DNA of 64,000 nucleotides. It comes from Castor canadensis. Lineage: Eukaryota > Chordata > Mammalia > Rodentia > Castoridae. The notes beneath the pieces were generated by a model. That model worked only from the letters and a program-made list of their open reading frames with translations. It ran no database searches and had not been told where the DNA came from. Made by a program: the position numbers and the translations under genes. The DNA lies in NCBI RefSeq assembly GCF_047511655.1, contig NC_133390.1, positions 161,670,583 to 161,734,582 on the forward strand, read 5' to 3'. Of the stretch, positions 12,168 to 23,762 are shown piece after piece (the stretch's first letter is position 1; the number at the start of each line of letters is the position of its first letter).

Positions 12168-12383
12168 GAACACAGATTCTCAATAAGATACTAGCAAGCT
12201 GAATTCCATAGCACACCAAAAAGATCATTCCTCTGTAATGAAGTGGGATTCATCCCAGGAATGCAAGGATGGTTCAACATCCACAAACAATTAAACACAA
12301 TACAACACATCACCAGAATTAAGGGCAAAAGTCATATGATCAGTTCAGTAAATGCAGAAGAAGTCTTCAATAGGATTCAACAT

Positions 12384-12497
12384 CCCTGGGCCGGTGGAGT
12401 GGCTCAAGTGGTAGAGCTTCTGCCTGGCAAGTGCAAGCCCCTGAGTTCATATCCCAGTATCACCAAAAATAAATAAACAAAATAATAGGAACAAAAA
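12384..12497 (+). mobile_element. ID-like SINE with target-site duplication
   Basis: Contains 'ggagtggctcaagtggtaga' and an A-rich tail. It is flanked by the 10-base duplication GATTCAACAT at 12374-12383 and 12498-12507, inside L1 ORF2 sequence. Confidence 0.85.
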
Positions 12498-13419
12498 GAT
12501 TCAACATTCTTTCTTGATAAAACCTCTCAATAAATTAAGTATAGAATGAATGTTACCTCAAAATGTTAAAGGTTATCTATGAAAAACCAAAAGCTGATAT
12601 CACATGGAATGGGGAAAGCTGAAGTGTGTCCTTTAAGATCAGGAACAAAACAAGAATATCCACCTCCACCACCCTTGCTTAAAATAGTATGGGTCTGATC
12701 ACAGCAATGAGGTAAAAGAAGGAAATAAAAGGCATTGGGGTGGGGGTGGGGTGGCCCAAATAATGTGCACACATGTAAGTGAATGTAAAAATGATAAAAC
12801 TTTTTTTTAAAAAAGAATTTTTTGCTGAATTTTTTTAAAAGGGACTTCAAGTAGAAAGGAAGAAGTTAAATTAGTCATGCATACTGACAACATGATTTTA
12901 TACATAGAAAAACCTCCACCAAAAAGTTCTTAGAACTTATTAATGAATCCAATAAACTTGGAGATATAAAATCAACAGAAAAAAATTTAGGGGCAATTTT
13001 TGTACACCAATAATGAACATGCTGAAAAAGAAATTACGAAAGCAATTGTATTCACAACTCCAAAAAAGTAAAATATTTAGAAATAAGTTTAATTAAGTTT
13101 AACTAATAGACAAATTTCTGTAAAGGAAATTATAAAACACTGATGAAAGAAAATATGAAGACACAAAAAATGGAAAGACATCCTACATTCATGGGCCAAA
13201 AGAGCCAGAATATCCAAAATGATTCTCAGTGGTGAGGGGGTGTGGTGGGGGGGAGCCCACATACCAATGCTGAAAGCATCCTAATACCTGACTTCAAAAC
13301 ATATTACAAAGCTACAGTAACCAAAACAGCATGGTACTGGCATAAAAGCAGACACACTGACCAATGGAAGAGAATAGAGAAACCAGAACCATATCCATGT
13401 TCATCCAGCCAACTGATTT

Positions 13420-13645
13420 GCTTGGGACGACAGGCATGGCACCACCACACCCAACTATTGAGATGGGGTCTAGCAAAATCCCTGCCCAGGCTGGCCTCGG
13501 ACCACCATCTTCCTGCTCTCAGTCTCCCAAGTAGCTAGGATTATAGGCAGGAGCCACCAGTGCCTGGCTGGTGCTGTGGTTTGAACCCAGGGCTTTGCGT
13601 TTGCGAGGCAGGTGCTCTACCACTTGAGCCACGCCTCTAGCCCCC
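13420..13645 (-). mobile_element. Dimeric SINE, antisense
   Basis: Contains 'cccaagtagctaggattata' (antisense B1-like part) and 'gtggtttgaacccagggct' with 'ctctaccacttgagccacgc' (antisense ID-like part). Confidence 0.7.
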
Positions 13646-13649
13646 ACAT

Positions 13650-13750
13650 TCAGCTTTTTGAGTGCATTTATATTCTGAATATCAATCCCTTGCCAGGTGA
13701 GTAATTTATAGGTATTTTCCCCATTCTGTACGCTGTCTCTTAATTCTCTA
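13650..13750 (-). mobile_element. Short L1 ORF2 fragment, antisense
   Basis: The phrases 'gaatatcaatcccttgccag' and 'ttttccccattctgtacgct' are the antisense of the L1 ORF2 region that appears in sense elsewhere in the window. Confidence 0.55.
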
Positions 13751-13759
13751 AGTTCCTTT

Positions 13760-14040
13760 CTCTGCTATGTGGGAGGCTGAGATTGGGAGGATCAAGGTTC
13801 CAGACCAGCCCGGGGGAAAAAGATTGTGAGCCTCCGTCTCAACGGAGAAAAGCTGTCACGCCTGGCATCCTCCTGAGGGCAGGAAGCATAAAATATGAAG
13901 TTGCAGTCCAGGCTGCCCTGGGCAAAAACTGAGACCCCATCCCCAAAATAACCAGAGCAGAAAGGGCTGGGGGAGTGGCTCAAGTGTTAGAGCACCTGCC
14001 TAGCAAGTGCAAAGCCCTGAATTCAAGTCCAGTACTGAAA
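13760..14040 (+). mobile_element. Dimeric B1-ID SINE
   Basis: Begins 'tgggaggctgagattgggag' and ends with 'ggctgggggagtggctcaag' and 'ctgaattcaagtccagtac'. The 5' end is truncated. Confidence 0.75.
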
Positions 14041-14059
14041 ACAAAATTAAGCTGAACAA

Positions 14060-15125
14060 AATTAATTAATTATTCTTATTGACCAATTAAATCCAGTTGA
14101 AATGGGTTAAAGAACTAAACAGACATTTCTCAAAAGAAGAAATATGAAAGGCCAACAAGTACATGGAAAGCGTTCAATTCCACCCCTCACCCGGGAAACA
14201 CATCACACCACACCAGACTTCATCTCACGGCAGTTAAAGGCACTCATCAAAAAGACACGGAACAGGGAGGCGAAGGGGTAAGGGAGCAAGGGAAGGGATT
14301 GGATAAAGTAAAGCGTACCCGCAGTGGGCGTGAACTGAGACGCCCCTTCGAACACCAACTCAAATATTAATAATGAAAATCAGGACTGTAAAATAGGCAC
14401 AGTGTGGGGAGGGGGTGAGGGAGGGAACCAGTGGGAGGGGGAGGGGAATGAAGGAGATTAAGGTGCCGGTATATGATAGATGGACTTCATATACCTATAT
14501 GAAACAGAAGTAAAAAACCTCTTGCAATTGCTTGAAGTGGGGTGGGGAGGGGGCTGAGGGGATGAGACCATGGGGCAATGTAGATAATGTACAGAATTAC
14601 CACTACAAATCCCTCCGTATCATGAATATATCCTAATAAAAAATTTATAACAATAATTTTTAAAAGACACGAATAAGAGCTGCTGGCCTGGACATAGAGG
14701 CAAGGAAATTCTTCCACATTGTTGGTGAGGATATAAATTAGTGCAGCCACAATGGAAAACAGTGTGGAGATTTCTCAAAAAACCAAAAATAGAATAGTGT
14801 GCGATCCAGTAACGCCATTCCAGAGTGCATATCTGAAGAAAATGAAACCATTACACCAAAAAATGCTCACTCCCCCTGTTAAATTGTAGCCCTAATCACA
14901 GAAGCTAAGATGTGGACTCATCCCAGGGGCCCTTCAGGGGGTGAATGGATAAAAAAAAATGTGGTCTAGATACACAATGGCTTTTTCTTTTTGAGACTGC
15001 ATCTCATCAAGTAGTCCAGGCTGGCCTCAAACTTGTGATCCTTCTGCCTCAGCCTCCCAAGTACAGGAATTATAGGCATGAACACCACACCTGGCTACAA
15101 CGGAATCATTTTCAGCCATAAAAAA
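14060..15125 (+). mobile_element. L1 ORF2 fragment carrying a 402-base insertion and a B1
   Basis: L1 ORF2-like phrases are 'acagacatttctcaaaagaa' near 14120 and, after the insertion, 'cttccacattgttggtgagg' near 14715. It is interrupted at 14260-14661 by a separate element and around 14985-15100 by an antisense B1 ('tttttgagactgcatctcat'). Confidence 0.75.
14260..14661 (+). mobile_element. Unclassified 402-base retro-inserted element
   Basis: The block is bounded by the exact 10-base duplication AAAAGACACG at 14250-14259 and 14662-14671. Removing it rejoins the L1 ORF2 host sequence. It is G-rich in the middle ('gggagggggaggggaatgaa') and ends in 'taataaaaaatttataacaa' plus a short T-run. 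The target-site duplication and AT-rich end suggest a retrotransposed fragment, perhaps an L1 3' end of another subfamily, but I cannot name the family. Confidence 0.65.
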
Positions 15126-15139
15126 GAACGAAATCCTGG

Positions 15140-15425
15140 GCTGTGCTCACACCTGTAATCCTATCTACTTGGGAGGGAGAGATTGGGAGGATCACGGTTG
15201 AAGGCCAGCCTGTGCAAAAAGTTAATGAGACCCCAAGCATGGGCATGGTGGTGTACTTCTGTAATCACATTACCCTGAGGTGTAGGTGGCAGTCCAAGGC
15301 CAGCTGAGGCAAAAAGTATGAAATCCCATCTGAAAAATAACTAAAGCAAAAAGAACTGGGGGTGTGGCTCAAGTGCAAGTGTGAGGCTCTGAGTTCAAAT
15401 CCCAGTACCTCAAAAAAAAAGGAAA
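15140..15425 (+). mobile_element. Dimeric B1-ID SINE
   Basis: Starts 'ctgggctgtgctcacacctg' and ends 'gagttcaaatcccagtacct' with an A9 tail. Confidence 0.8.
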
Positions 15426-15479
15426 AACACTATTTCTCAAAGGAAAAAATCAAGTTCTTAAATTTATCAGTTTTCCTTC

Positions 15480-15600
15480 ACTAGCTCACTCTTCATTGAT
15501 CAAGTAGTTATTGAGCGCCTACTGTGTGCGAGGGAGAGATACAGTTATAAATAAGATAAAGATTTCTCATGTTATAGACAGACGTTAGCACATATTTTTG
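15480..15600 (+). mobile_element. Possible L2 3' fragment
   Basis: The phrase 'ttattgagcgcctactgtgt' followed by 'gagatacagttataaataag' resembles the conserved end of L2 LINEs. It is ancient and short. Confidence 0.45.
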
Positions 15601-17020
15601 ACATTAGAACACAAAACAATTCAAAAGGGAAAAACATAAGTTATAGAAAAGGTGGTCTACGTGGGCAAGAAGTAAACAGGATTTACTTTGCAGGCTAGAT
15701 TCAAAGTGTGTTTCAGCAACTGGCCAAAGTCCTGCAAAGTGCTCCCCCTTCACCAGATGAAACTGACAGAGGTATATGTGTTCAATTTGTTTAAAGGCAA
15801 TCTATCAAAACTCTAGCAAAACCAGTAAATGCAAATATCCTGTCACCCCAAGTGTTTGCTTGTTACTCCTGTGGTCACATGCACACAAGTACACTTGCAC
15901 TGGGATAACATCTGAAGTATACTTTGTCATAACAAAAAATGGAACGGATCCTAATGGCCACCAAAAAGGAGACTAACTGAGTAGGTTGTGAATACCCGCA
16001 CATGGAATACTCTGGTCACTGAAATCGAGGAGCCGGGCCTGCGTGTCCACATGGGAAGACATGCCAAACGTCATGGAGATGTGCAGATGGCGAGATGCAG
16101 CGGACGGGTTGCTACGTGTGCATCTGTGGTCACAAAGTCCTTCTGGGAGAGTAAGGCAGTCACTGCCTCTGGGAAGGGAGCTGCAGGATAGGGACCAGGG
16201 GTGGAAGGAAGTTATTTTCACCCTGTTGTAGCATTTGTACCAACACCATTTTTCATGGTCAGAGGTTATCTATTAAGATATGCTTTTAATCAGGTACGAT
16301 ATGGCCTTAGCCCATCCTGGGTCAATAGAACAAAGGACCTATGGAAAATTACAAAGCCCAGGTGGCAGGTCAAGGTGGTGTGCACCACTGGAGTGAACCC
16401 AACTTGAAGGCCAAGTGGTCTTACTTAGGGGGAGAAGAAAATCTGCCACGGATGCGTCAGCCATGGTGTTTGTAGTAGGTTGCATAGCCTCCCTTTTCCT
16501 TGGGAGCAGAGGGGTCTGGGTGGAGACTGGTGAGAATCCCAGGATGAGAGTGAGGTGGAAAGGGACTTGTGTCAGACACCCTAGAAAGTCCAAGGAAGAA
16601 GCAGTGTTGTCAGACCCCTCAGAGAAGCAAGTGCTCAGCCCCAAGCTTTTGAGCAACGCTTGCAGAAAGGCCAGAGCGTCCAAGTTCCTGCCCTTGACCT
16701 CACGGTCCAGCTAAAGCAGAAGTGAGAGAGGTGAGGAGTTTCAACTGCTGGGTCTGCATTTTCGGGGATCGTTGGCTTCCCAGAAGGCCAGCTCAGGAGA
16801 TTGTCCCCAGCTCAAGTAAAGTCACTGTTCAGGTCAGTGCGGGCAGGAGCTCAGGGCATTCCCCAATCTCACCTTCCTTAATCCCCACAAGAACCCTGCT
16901 AAGCAAGTCCACTGTGCCCATATTGGTGACTGGACACAGACTCAGAGAGGAGCAGTAGGGCAGGATCCAGGCCCGAATTTCAGCATCAACATGGCTGCAC
17001 CCTCACTCACTACAGCAGAC
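15601..17020. other. Unassigned intergenic sequence
   Basis: No gene recognised. Several open frames of 60-115 codons overlap on both strands without a family match. Confidence 0.35.
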
Positions 17021-17027
17021 GGGAAAA

Positions 17028-17470
17028 TGTTAGGGGCTGAATTATATCCTCCATTCGTAGATATGGTAAGTCCTAACCCCTCAGTGTCTCAGTGTCACTT
17101 TATGTGGAAATGGGGTCATTGCAGATGTAATTACTTAGGTGAAGATGGGGTGATTTGGGTGTCAAATCCAATAGGACTTGTGTAAACGCATCTCCCTGCT
17201 CTCTGCTCAATGTTCATGTATTCTCCCTGTCTAGGGCACAGGCAGAGAGCAAAGTGACGCTCTTATGCCCCAGGAGCACCAAACACTGCCCACAGGTCAC
17301 CAGAGGGTGGTAGAGGTGTGGAATAGAGTCTTCCTCACGACCCTCCAGAGGGACCAGCCCTGCCAACCCTTTGCTCTCAGATTCCAGGCCTCCAGAGCAG
17401 TGAGAAAACAACTTTCTGTTGTTTATGTCACCGAGCTTGTGTCTTATCACAGCAGCCCCAGCAAACTAGT
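17028..17470 (+). mobile_element. MLT1-type MaLR LTR fossil
   Basis: Contains 'ggggctgaattatatcctcc', 'ggggtcattgcagatgtaat' and the closing 'ctttctgttgtttatgtcac' with 'cagcagccccagcaaactag'. These are the landmarks of an MLT1 LTR in + orientation. No internal region adjoins it. Confidence 0.75.
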
Positions 17471-19645
17471 GGGGTCCTGTGTGCTTCCCCTAAACGACTC
17501 TGCAGTTCAATCCCATGGCTGCTTCTTCTCCATCCTCCATCTTTCATCTGGGTGGACCCCAAAGCCACCTTCCCATGAAAACCATCCCCAAAGGGTTGTA
17601 AAGAAAGACCCTCAGCTCTCCCTTCCTCCATGCCAGGCTATGAGAGAGGGGAAGGTATGCCCCACCAGTTCCCTAAACAAGGCCAGGGGAGAAGACCCAC
17701 TGAGCTGTCCCCAGTCCAGAGTTGAGGAAAAGAACACCGGCAAGGGGCAGAATGGCAGTGTAACCGGGACTTAGGGGCCACCTTGGCTAAATGCACTGAC
17801 ATCGTAGGTCTGCAGGTACTTGACGGGTAAGGAACTCAGGAAAAAGCAGGAAAAAGCTGGCATTTCTGCCTTCACTTTGCATCTATCTCCTTTACTACCT
17901 TTAACCCTGGGTCAGCTTTCCGCTCAGCTCTGCACCCAGACATGTTGATCACCTGAGGGGTGTTCATCTAAAGCTGGTCAACCCTCTCAAAGGCTAATGG
18001 TACCAAGAGTAAGTAGTAGGCACTGTCAAGATTGCAGAGACTCCAACATCAATGGATTGTCAGCACCAGCATCCTGTTCCAGACCCCCAGAGCAGCCATT
18101 GCCCCCAACCTGAAGCAATGGACTCCATCCAGCCTTCCTGCCTGTCTCCTCCACTAAGTCATTCTCTCCTGCAGTCACAGGGAGCCTTCCCAACAGATGG
18201 CCCCATGATGAGACTGCACCCCTAACTGGGAGCAATCACCCCATAACAGGAACCCTCACCAAACTGCCCAGAATTGTCCCCTCCAGAGGTATGACTTCTC
18301 AGGGCCTCTCAGAGCCAGACCCGAGCTAACAATCAGCCAGACCACAGAGTGACCAGGACTACTTAATTGTGCACTGTCCCTGTCCCCTGCTTTGGTTTTT
18401 CTCATTGTCAAACCTATAGCTCATGTCAGTGCCCCTAAAGATAGGCTGAGGTCACAGGTCCCCTTGTCATCTCAGTATGGCTGTACTGAACACTAAATTC
18501 CTTTCCTGCCATTCACCACTACTTTTCACATGTTACTTTTGGGGCAGGTGGCCAGACCTGATATGTCAGGGCTCCCCAAATCAGGCCCCCTGACTTCCTA
18601 GGACTCAAGCAACAGCTTGGGCAGAAAAGAATCAAGGGCCTCCCTGAGATCCTGTTTCCCAACAATAAAACTCAAGTCACTTCTGGCCACAGGCCTGGGG
18701 TTGGGGTAGGGAGGGAGGTAGAGGATGGTTCTCCCAGGGACTGATACTTGCTTCTGCTTGGTGGAGGTCCTCATGGATTGCTTACACAGCCTGAGCTGAG
18801 AGACATCAAGCTTGGCCAGTAGCCAGGGCCCTCAGCAGGTTTACAGCAAGATTGCTACCACAAAGACCACCGGGGACCTCCACACCCAACTCACCCCAGG
18901 CGGCCTCCCCTCCCTCTTCCTTATAGGAAAGAGCACAGAAGAGGAGGGGATGAAGAGAAATTCAGACAGAAAGACCAGTCCCACAAAGTGTACCACACAT
19001 ACATCCACATATGCATGTGCACACACACCCACCCACACACACACTTGCTTGCATGCTTTGCACTACAAGAGCCACGGGAAGCCTGAATGGAAGATGGGGA
19101 CTTTAGAATATAAAACTGCAATTTTAATATGAACAGGACCAAGTCTTAAATTAAACCAATTTGTGACCAAAAGTGATGGAATCTGAGCTGAGAGGTCGTG
19201 AAGGATCCTTGCTGCCCAGGGCAAAGGAGACTTCACAGAACATTGGGCTGTCAACTCCTGAGAAACTGGAGCCAACTCATGTTCTTTCTTCAGCAAGGAC
19301 AGGCTAATGGAGGCCCTTCAATGAGATCCCTGCCCCTGCTTGTGCTCCTCTCCCACCCTCACTCTCACCTTCCCATGTTTCCTCACTTCTTCCAAAGGTG
19401 GCCATATTGCACCTCCCTGGGTCAGCTTGTGCTGTTCTCTATGCCTAAGATACCTCTCTCTGTCTGCTTGTCAAACTCCTAACTCATACTTCAAAACCAA
19501 GTGCAATTACCTCTACTGTCTTGATTACTTTCTGTGTTCACATGGGTTTTAATGTGTACGCTCAAAGCACTTTCTATGTCTCTTGGTACTTATTAGAATT
19601 TGTATCTTGGTTTGGGTGGAAAGTAGATAGGAACCAGGAAGATAC
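17471..19645. other. Unassigned intergenic sequence
   Basis: No gene recognised. A CA-rich tract lies at about 19003-19045. A + strand open frame at 17265-17774 overlaps the LTR fossil and lacks gene context. Confidence 0.35.
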
Positions 19646-19649
19646 AAAA

Positions 19650-20010
19650 GAGAGATAAGCTGGGAGCACAGCCCAAGTAGTAGCGTACTCATCTAGCAAG
19701 CGGGGGAGGCACTGAGTTCAAACCCCAATACTAACAAAACAGAGCAGAATACAAACAAAATGCCTGCGGACTTGGCTCAAATGGTAGAGTGCTTGCCTAG
19801 CATGTGTGAAGCCCTGGGTTCAATCTCCAGCACTTACAATTAAAAAATAAAAAAACCTATTTTAAAGCCAGGCATGGTAGTTTTGTGTGCCTGTAATTCA
19901 GCTACTCAGGAGGCAGAAGCAGGAATATCTCAAGTTTGAGACCAGCCTGGGCTACATAGTAAGATTCCTGTCTCATAAAAAGAAATAAACAAGCTAATAA
20001 ATAATCTTTT
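19650..20010 (+). mobile_element. Cluster of ID-like and B1-like SINEs
   Basis: Two ID-like units (about 19660-19740 and 19760-19850, with 'ggctcaaatggtagagtgct') are followed by a B1-like unit ('gccaggcatggtagttttgt' and 'gagaccagcctgggctacat'). All are in + orientation. Confidence 0.75.
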
Positions 20011-20985
20011 TTTAAAAAGAGATGTAAGTGTGAGGTTTTTTTTTAACTAAGCATCTTGTTTATATTGACTGGTTTTTGAACCAGGTGAATGTGTTTCCTA
20101 TTTGAAGAAAAGTAAAAATACAACGCAATAAGAAGATCACTCCTAGCTATTGTATGGAGTACTTCTTAGATATTAAAAAGAAATTACTGATACACAGAAA
20201 AATATGGACTAATCTTTATAGCCTAATGTTGCATGGAAGAAGCCAGTCAGAAAAGGACATACATTCCATGATTCTATTTACGTGAAATTCTAGAACCTGC
20301 AAGATTAATCTGTGATTTCTGGGATCTGAGGTAAGGAGGGAGATTGAGAACAGGCACCAGAGAATTTCTTGGGGTGACGGAATGTTCTGTGTCTGAATTA
20401 TGGAGAAGCCACACAGGTGCATATATGTGTCAAGACTCTTCAAACATGTGCATTTTATTACAGGTAAATTACAATAAAACCTATCAGAAAATAACACAGG
20501 CAAAAGCAAATCCAGAAGCGTTTGAAGCTCAGAGTTGTGGAGCACCTGTCGTATTTGTGAGTGACTTGAGATGGCCTTACATGATGAAGTAGGGAACAGA
20601 AGATTACAGCAGATTCCAGTAGAGGGAGAGTGCCTGGCTCCCGCAGGCTGGGCCAGTGGCACACAGCTACACCGTGGTGACCTTCACTGCCAAACTGGGT
20701 ATTTAGACTTCAAGCCATAGATAATAGGGGGATGAATGGATGGTATTCATTTGGAGAGAGGCATTGTGGGAGGCTCATTGGAGAAATAGCATTGAGCAGG
20801 AAAGCTTGGAAGAGGAAGAATTTGGAGGTGTGGCACCCCTTCCGCTACTTCAGGCCAAAAAATAAATCTCAAATGATTTCATAAGGAACCTTCTCCTTAT
20901 CTTAAGTTGCTGGAAATGGGCTGCCCCAAAGTCCTGAACTCCCTCCACCCCTCCCCTTAGCTGGCTCAGTTCCTCAACCAGCCCC
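20011..20985. other. Upstream flank of the BPI-fold gene
   Basis: AT-rich, with no coding feature recognised. The last 150 bases become C-rich and lead into the TATA-like element of the gene that starts at about 21.02 kb. Confidence 0.4.
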
Positions 20986-20988
20986 TAG

Positions 20989-20998
20989 CTTTATAAGC
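20989..20998 (+). promoter_or_regulatory. TATA-like box of the BPI-fold gene
   Basis: The sequence CTTTATAAGC lies about 90-100 bases upstream of the chosen ATG at 21089. This would place transcription start near 21020-21030 and give a short 5' UTR of about 65 bases. The position fits a TATA-type promoter, but no expression evidence is available. Confidence 0.5.
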
Positions 20999-21088
20999 AC
21001 CTCAGCATCTGTGTCACCTTCAGTGAGGGAGGCTCCTACAAAGAGGCTCTAATCAACTTCTGCCCAGGAAAGACCGAGGACAAGGATA

Positions 21089-21209
21089 ATGGCCAGACTG
21101 TACTGTGTGGTAGTGGTCCTACTGCTGCTGGTGGGGAGCTCCAGGTTTGGAGAAGGGGATTCTAATCCTGGGTTCATGGTCCGGATCACCAGAAAAGGCC
21201 TGGAATATG
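21089..21209 (+). CDS. BPI-fold gene exon 1: signal peptide and start of mature protein
   Basis: The start ATG has A at -3 and G at +4 (good Kozak context). Residues 1-24 form a signal peptide with a V/L-rich core (MARLYCVVVVLLLLVGSS...). The mature protein probably starts near SNPGFMVRITRKGLEY, which aligns with ANPGLVARITDKGLQY of human LBP and VNPGVVVRISQKGLDY of BPI. The exon ends at GAATATG|GTAAGA, leaving phase 1. The + strand frame reads on into the intron, so the donor is set by the family alignment and the next exon. Confidence 0.88.
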
Positions 21210-21866
21210 GTAAGAGGGTTGGGTTGTTTCCTCTGATGCCCACTATTGCCTACTATTGTGGCATGATAACAAAGACAGTGAATCACAGGCTGGGACTCTG
21301 TAACTACCTGGTTTAGACACCTTGGATATGTTACCTTCTCAGCTTGTTTCCCCATCTTGAATATTGGAGGGTAAGGATGGAACAGACCAGCATTTTCCCA
21401 CAATTAAAATTGCTGGGACAAATGTTCAAGTGCAGATTCTGGGGGTCCACCCAAGATTGACCAAGATTGAGCCTGGGAGTCTACATTGCTAACAACGGCC
21501 CAGGCAACAGTGCAAAAGCTGAAAGTTGGACCACCCTGCAGAAAATGAGTCCCCAAGAGCCCCCTGCATCCCATCCTCCTCAAGACCCTGTTCAATAAAT
21601 AAAAAAATAAAAAAGAATCATTGCCTTTCCTGACAATTCGAGTGCCTGAGATAATGTAATTCTCAGGCTCAGGTCAGTAGCATTATTACCATTTTGCTGG
21701 TGGGGAAACTGAGGCTCCAGGAGTGTAAGAGACTTACTTGGGATTGCATCAAGTAAACGGCACATCTTGCATTCAGGCCCAGTGTATATGATTCCAAGGC
21801 CCAGCCATCCAAGCTGCCTCCCACACAGAAGGGACTGACTAATCAAAGACTCTTCCACTTCCCCAG

Positions 21867-21943
21867 CCCGCCAGTATGCAATTGCCACCCTGAAGAAGGA
21901 GCTGGCCGCCATCCCCTTGCCTGACTTCTCAGGAAGCTACACG
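21867..21943 (+). CDS. BPI-fold gene exon 2
   Basis: Acceptor TTCCCCAG, donor ACG|GTGAGT, 77 bases. With the one base from exon 1 it encodes ARQYAIATLKKELAAIPLP then DFSGSYT. This aligns with AAQEGLLALQSELLRITLPDFTGD of LBP. It ends in phase 0. Confidence 0.9.
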
Positions 21944-22639
21944 GTGAGTTGGGTTGGATGGGTGAACCATGATTTTCACAGGTGAGGTCTCCTTTCTCCA
22001 CCACAGGGGCAGCAAGGGAGGAAGGATGGAAGCTGAGACTCATGGAGCTGTCAGTGGACTAAAGGCAGAGGGGTGATGCCAGCTTTTGTGAGGCTTTTAG
22101 AAGGGGCTGTGAATCATCAGGATGAAAGGGAGACACTTAGGGATCATTCCCCAGCCCTACGTCAGTCCAGAGAGACTCAAGGCCTTCGAGGCATTGTCTG
22201 TGCACATGTAATCCCTGCCAAAGACAGGCAGAAAGAGGAAACATATCCTGGCTTCTCCCTCTTCCCATCTGCTACATTCCTCTCAAGTGCTTCCTTCCCA
22301 TTGGGCAATCTGAACCAGAGGCCAGTTGCAAAGAAGCCTGGGAAATGTAGTTGGCAAAGGTCCATCCCATCCAAGAGAATTGATCTAAGGGCAAATAGGT
22401 GAATGGAGAATGTGGTCCTTGCCTGGAGTTGAGTGATGCTCTAATGATTTTTGTTTTCAAGAGAAGCCAGAAATCCAGTTTGGTTTTTTTTTTTTTTTCA
22501 CATTTTTAGTGTGAAATTTCCCAATTTTAAAATGTTGGCAATATTTATAAACATAAATGCTATATGTTAAAAGAAAGGTATATCCGTAGGCCCCACATGG
22601 CCTGCAGGTTACAAGAGCTCCAATCTGAATTGTGATCCC

Positions 22640-22732
22640 TTGCTTTTTTTTCTTTCTGTGGTATTGGGGATGGAACCCAGGGCCTCACACTTGCTAAGAA
22701 TGACATCTGCCACTGCGCTACACCCCTATCCC
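22640..22732 (-). mobile_element. ID-like SINE, antisense, in intron 2
   Basis: Contains 'gtggtattggggatggaacc' and 'ctacacccctatccctgag', the antisense of the ID-like unit, diverged. Confidence 0.65.
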
Positions 22733-22981
22733 TGAGCCCCTGCTTCTATTTGAAGTCATGAGTGGAGAATATGGGAGAGAGATGCTTCCTGGACACCCCA
22801 GCTCATAGGGTCCTTGAGGTAGCAAGGGTCAAGTCAGCAGCAAGGACAGGGGCCACGGTGCAGATGGCTGTCAAAGGAGAGAGAAAGGCTTTGGTCTTGG
22901 AGAACTGGGGGAAGATCCCGGAGGAAGGAAGGTCTGAGCAGACTGAAAGTCTCTCCTGAACTGACTGCTGGTCCTTTGCAG

Positions 22982-23217
22982 TTTACACCAACACATTTAA
23001 AAGAGAGAACAGGGGGAGGGGGCTCTCAGGACTCATTCGGGGCTCATTCAGAGATGGATGGGTTCCATGGTCTGTGTTCCTCTCGCAGCCTACAAATCCA
23101 TGACTTTGTGCTCCAGAACTCAGCTCTGAGTCTGCTTCCACCGAGGGGAATAAGAGCTTCTCTGTCCAATAACTACATGTTCATGGGAGGAAACTGGAAG
23201 GTGAAAAAGGCTTTCAT
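22982..23217 (+). CDS. BPI-fold gene exon 3, with an unusual N-terminal stretch
   Basis: The C-terminal half clearly matches the family: SLQIHDFVLQNSAL (LBP SLNIHSCELLHSAL), then a loop ending in GGNWKVKKAF, the LBP GRWKVRKSF equivalent that carries the basic LPS-binding tip. The first half (FTPTHLKERTGGGGSQDSFG...) is about 20 residues longer than in LBP or BPI and is glycine-rich. An in-frame alternative acceptor after CTCTCAG at about 23026 would shorten it to near the usual length. Donor TTCAT|GTGAGT leaves phase 2. Confidence 0.75.
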
Positions 23218-23606
23218 GTGAGTAGGACTCTGGTGAGAATGAGGCTTGGCTTTGAGCAAGGGTCGCCCTCCCACCCTGGATTCCAGTTCTGGGTTCATGA
23301 ACGACCACTTTCCAAAGGATTCAAATTCCTGAGCTTCCGTCCCATTATCTATGATGTGGGATTAACAACAGGTGCAGTCATGGATTAAATACACAACAGA
23401 GATCAGGCATTGAACAGTGTGCCTGGCCTGTAGCAAACACTCAGTAAGCACGGCTACTTCACTTAATGATATGGAGAGGCCCAGACAGAGACCCAGTGAG
23501 TCTGTGGGAGCCTGGGAGACAGGTCTGGCTCTCTGATTTTCTGATTCCTGTTCTTGGAGATTAGCCTGATTACACAGCAATTTCACTTTTCTTTTCTCAC
23601 AACCAG

Positions 23607-23762
23607 CACCCTCCAGGGCACCTTTGATCTGAAGATAAATGGCATTTCCATCTTGGTTTCTCTGAACTTGGGCAAGGACCAGTCTGGGAGACCCACAGCC
23701 TCTGTGGCCCACTGCAGCAATTCTATTGGCTATGTCAGCATTAAGATTTCTGGAACCTTGAG
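23607..23762 (+). CDS. BPI-fold gene exon 4
   Basis: Acceptor CACAACCAG, donor TTGAG|GTAAGT, 156 bases. It encodes (F)ITLQGTFDLKINGISILVS, then LNLGKDQSGRPTASVAHC and SNSIGYVSIKISGTL. These align with LBP KLQGSFDVSVKGISISVNL and SSGRPTVTASSC. The cysteine matches the first half of the family disulphide. It enters in phase 2 and leaves in phase 2. Confidence 0.92.

Larger units (their letters stand above)
11440..13415 (+). mobile_element. L1 ORF2 fragment interrupted by younger insertions
   Basis: The DNA reads as L1 ORF2, including 'attctataaaacatttaaag', 'ggattcatcccaggaatgca' and 'ggcataaaagcagacacact'. The frame is decayed. It is cut by an antisense L1 3' end (11685-12167) and by an ID SINE (about 12384-12497), each with a visible target-site duplication. 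The element is therefore older than both. Confidence 0.85.
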
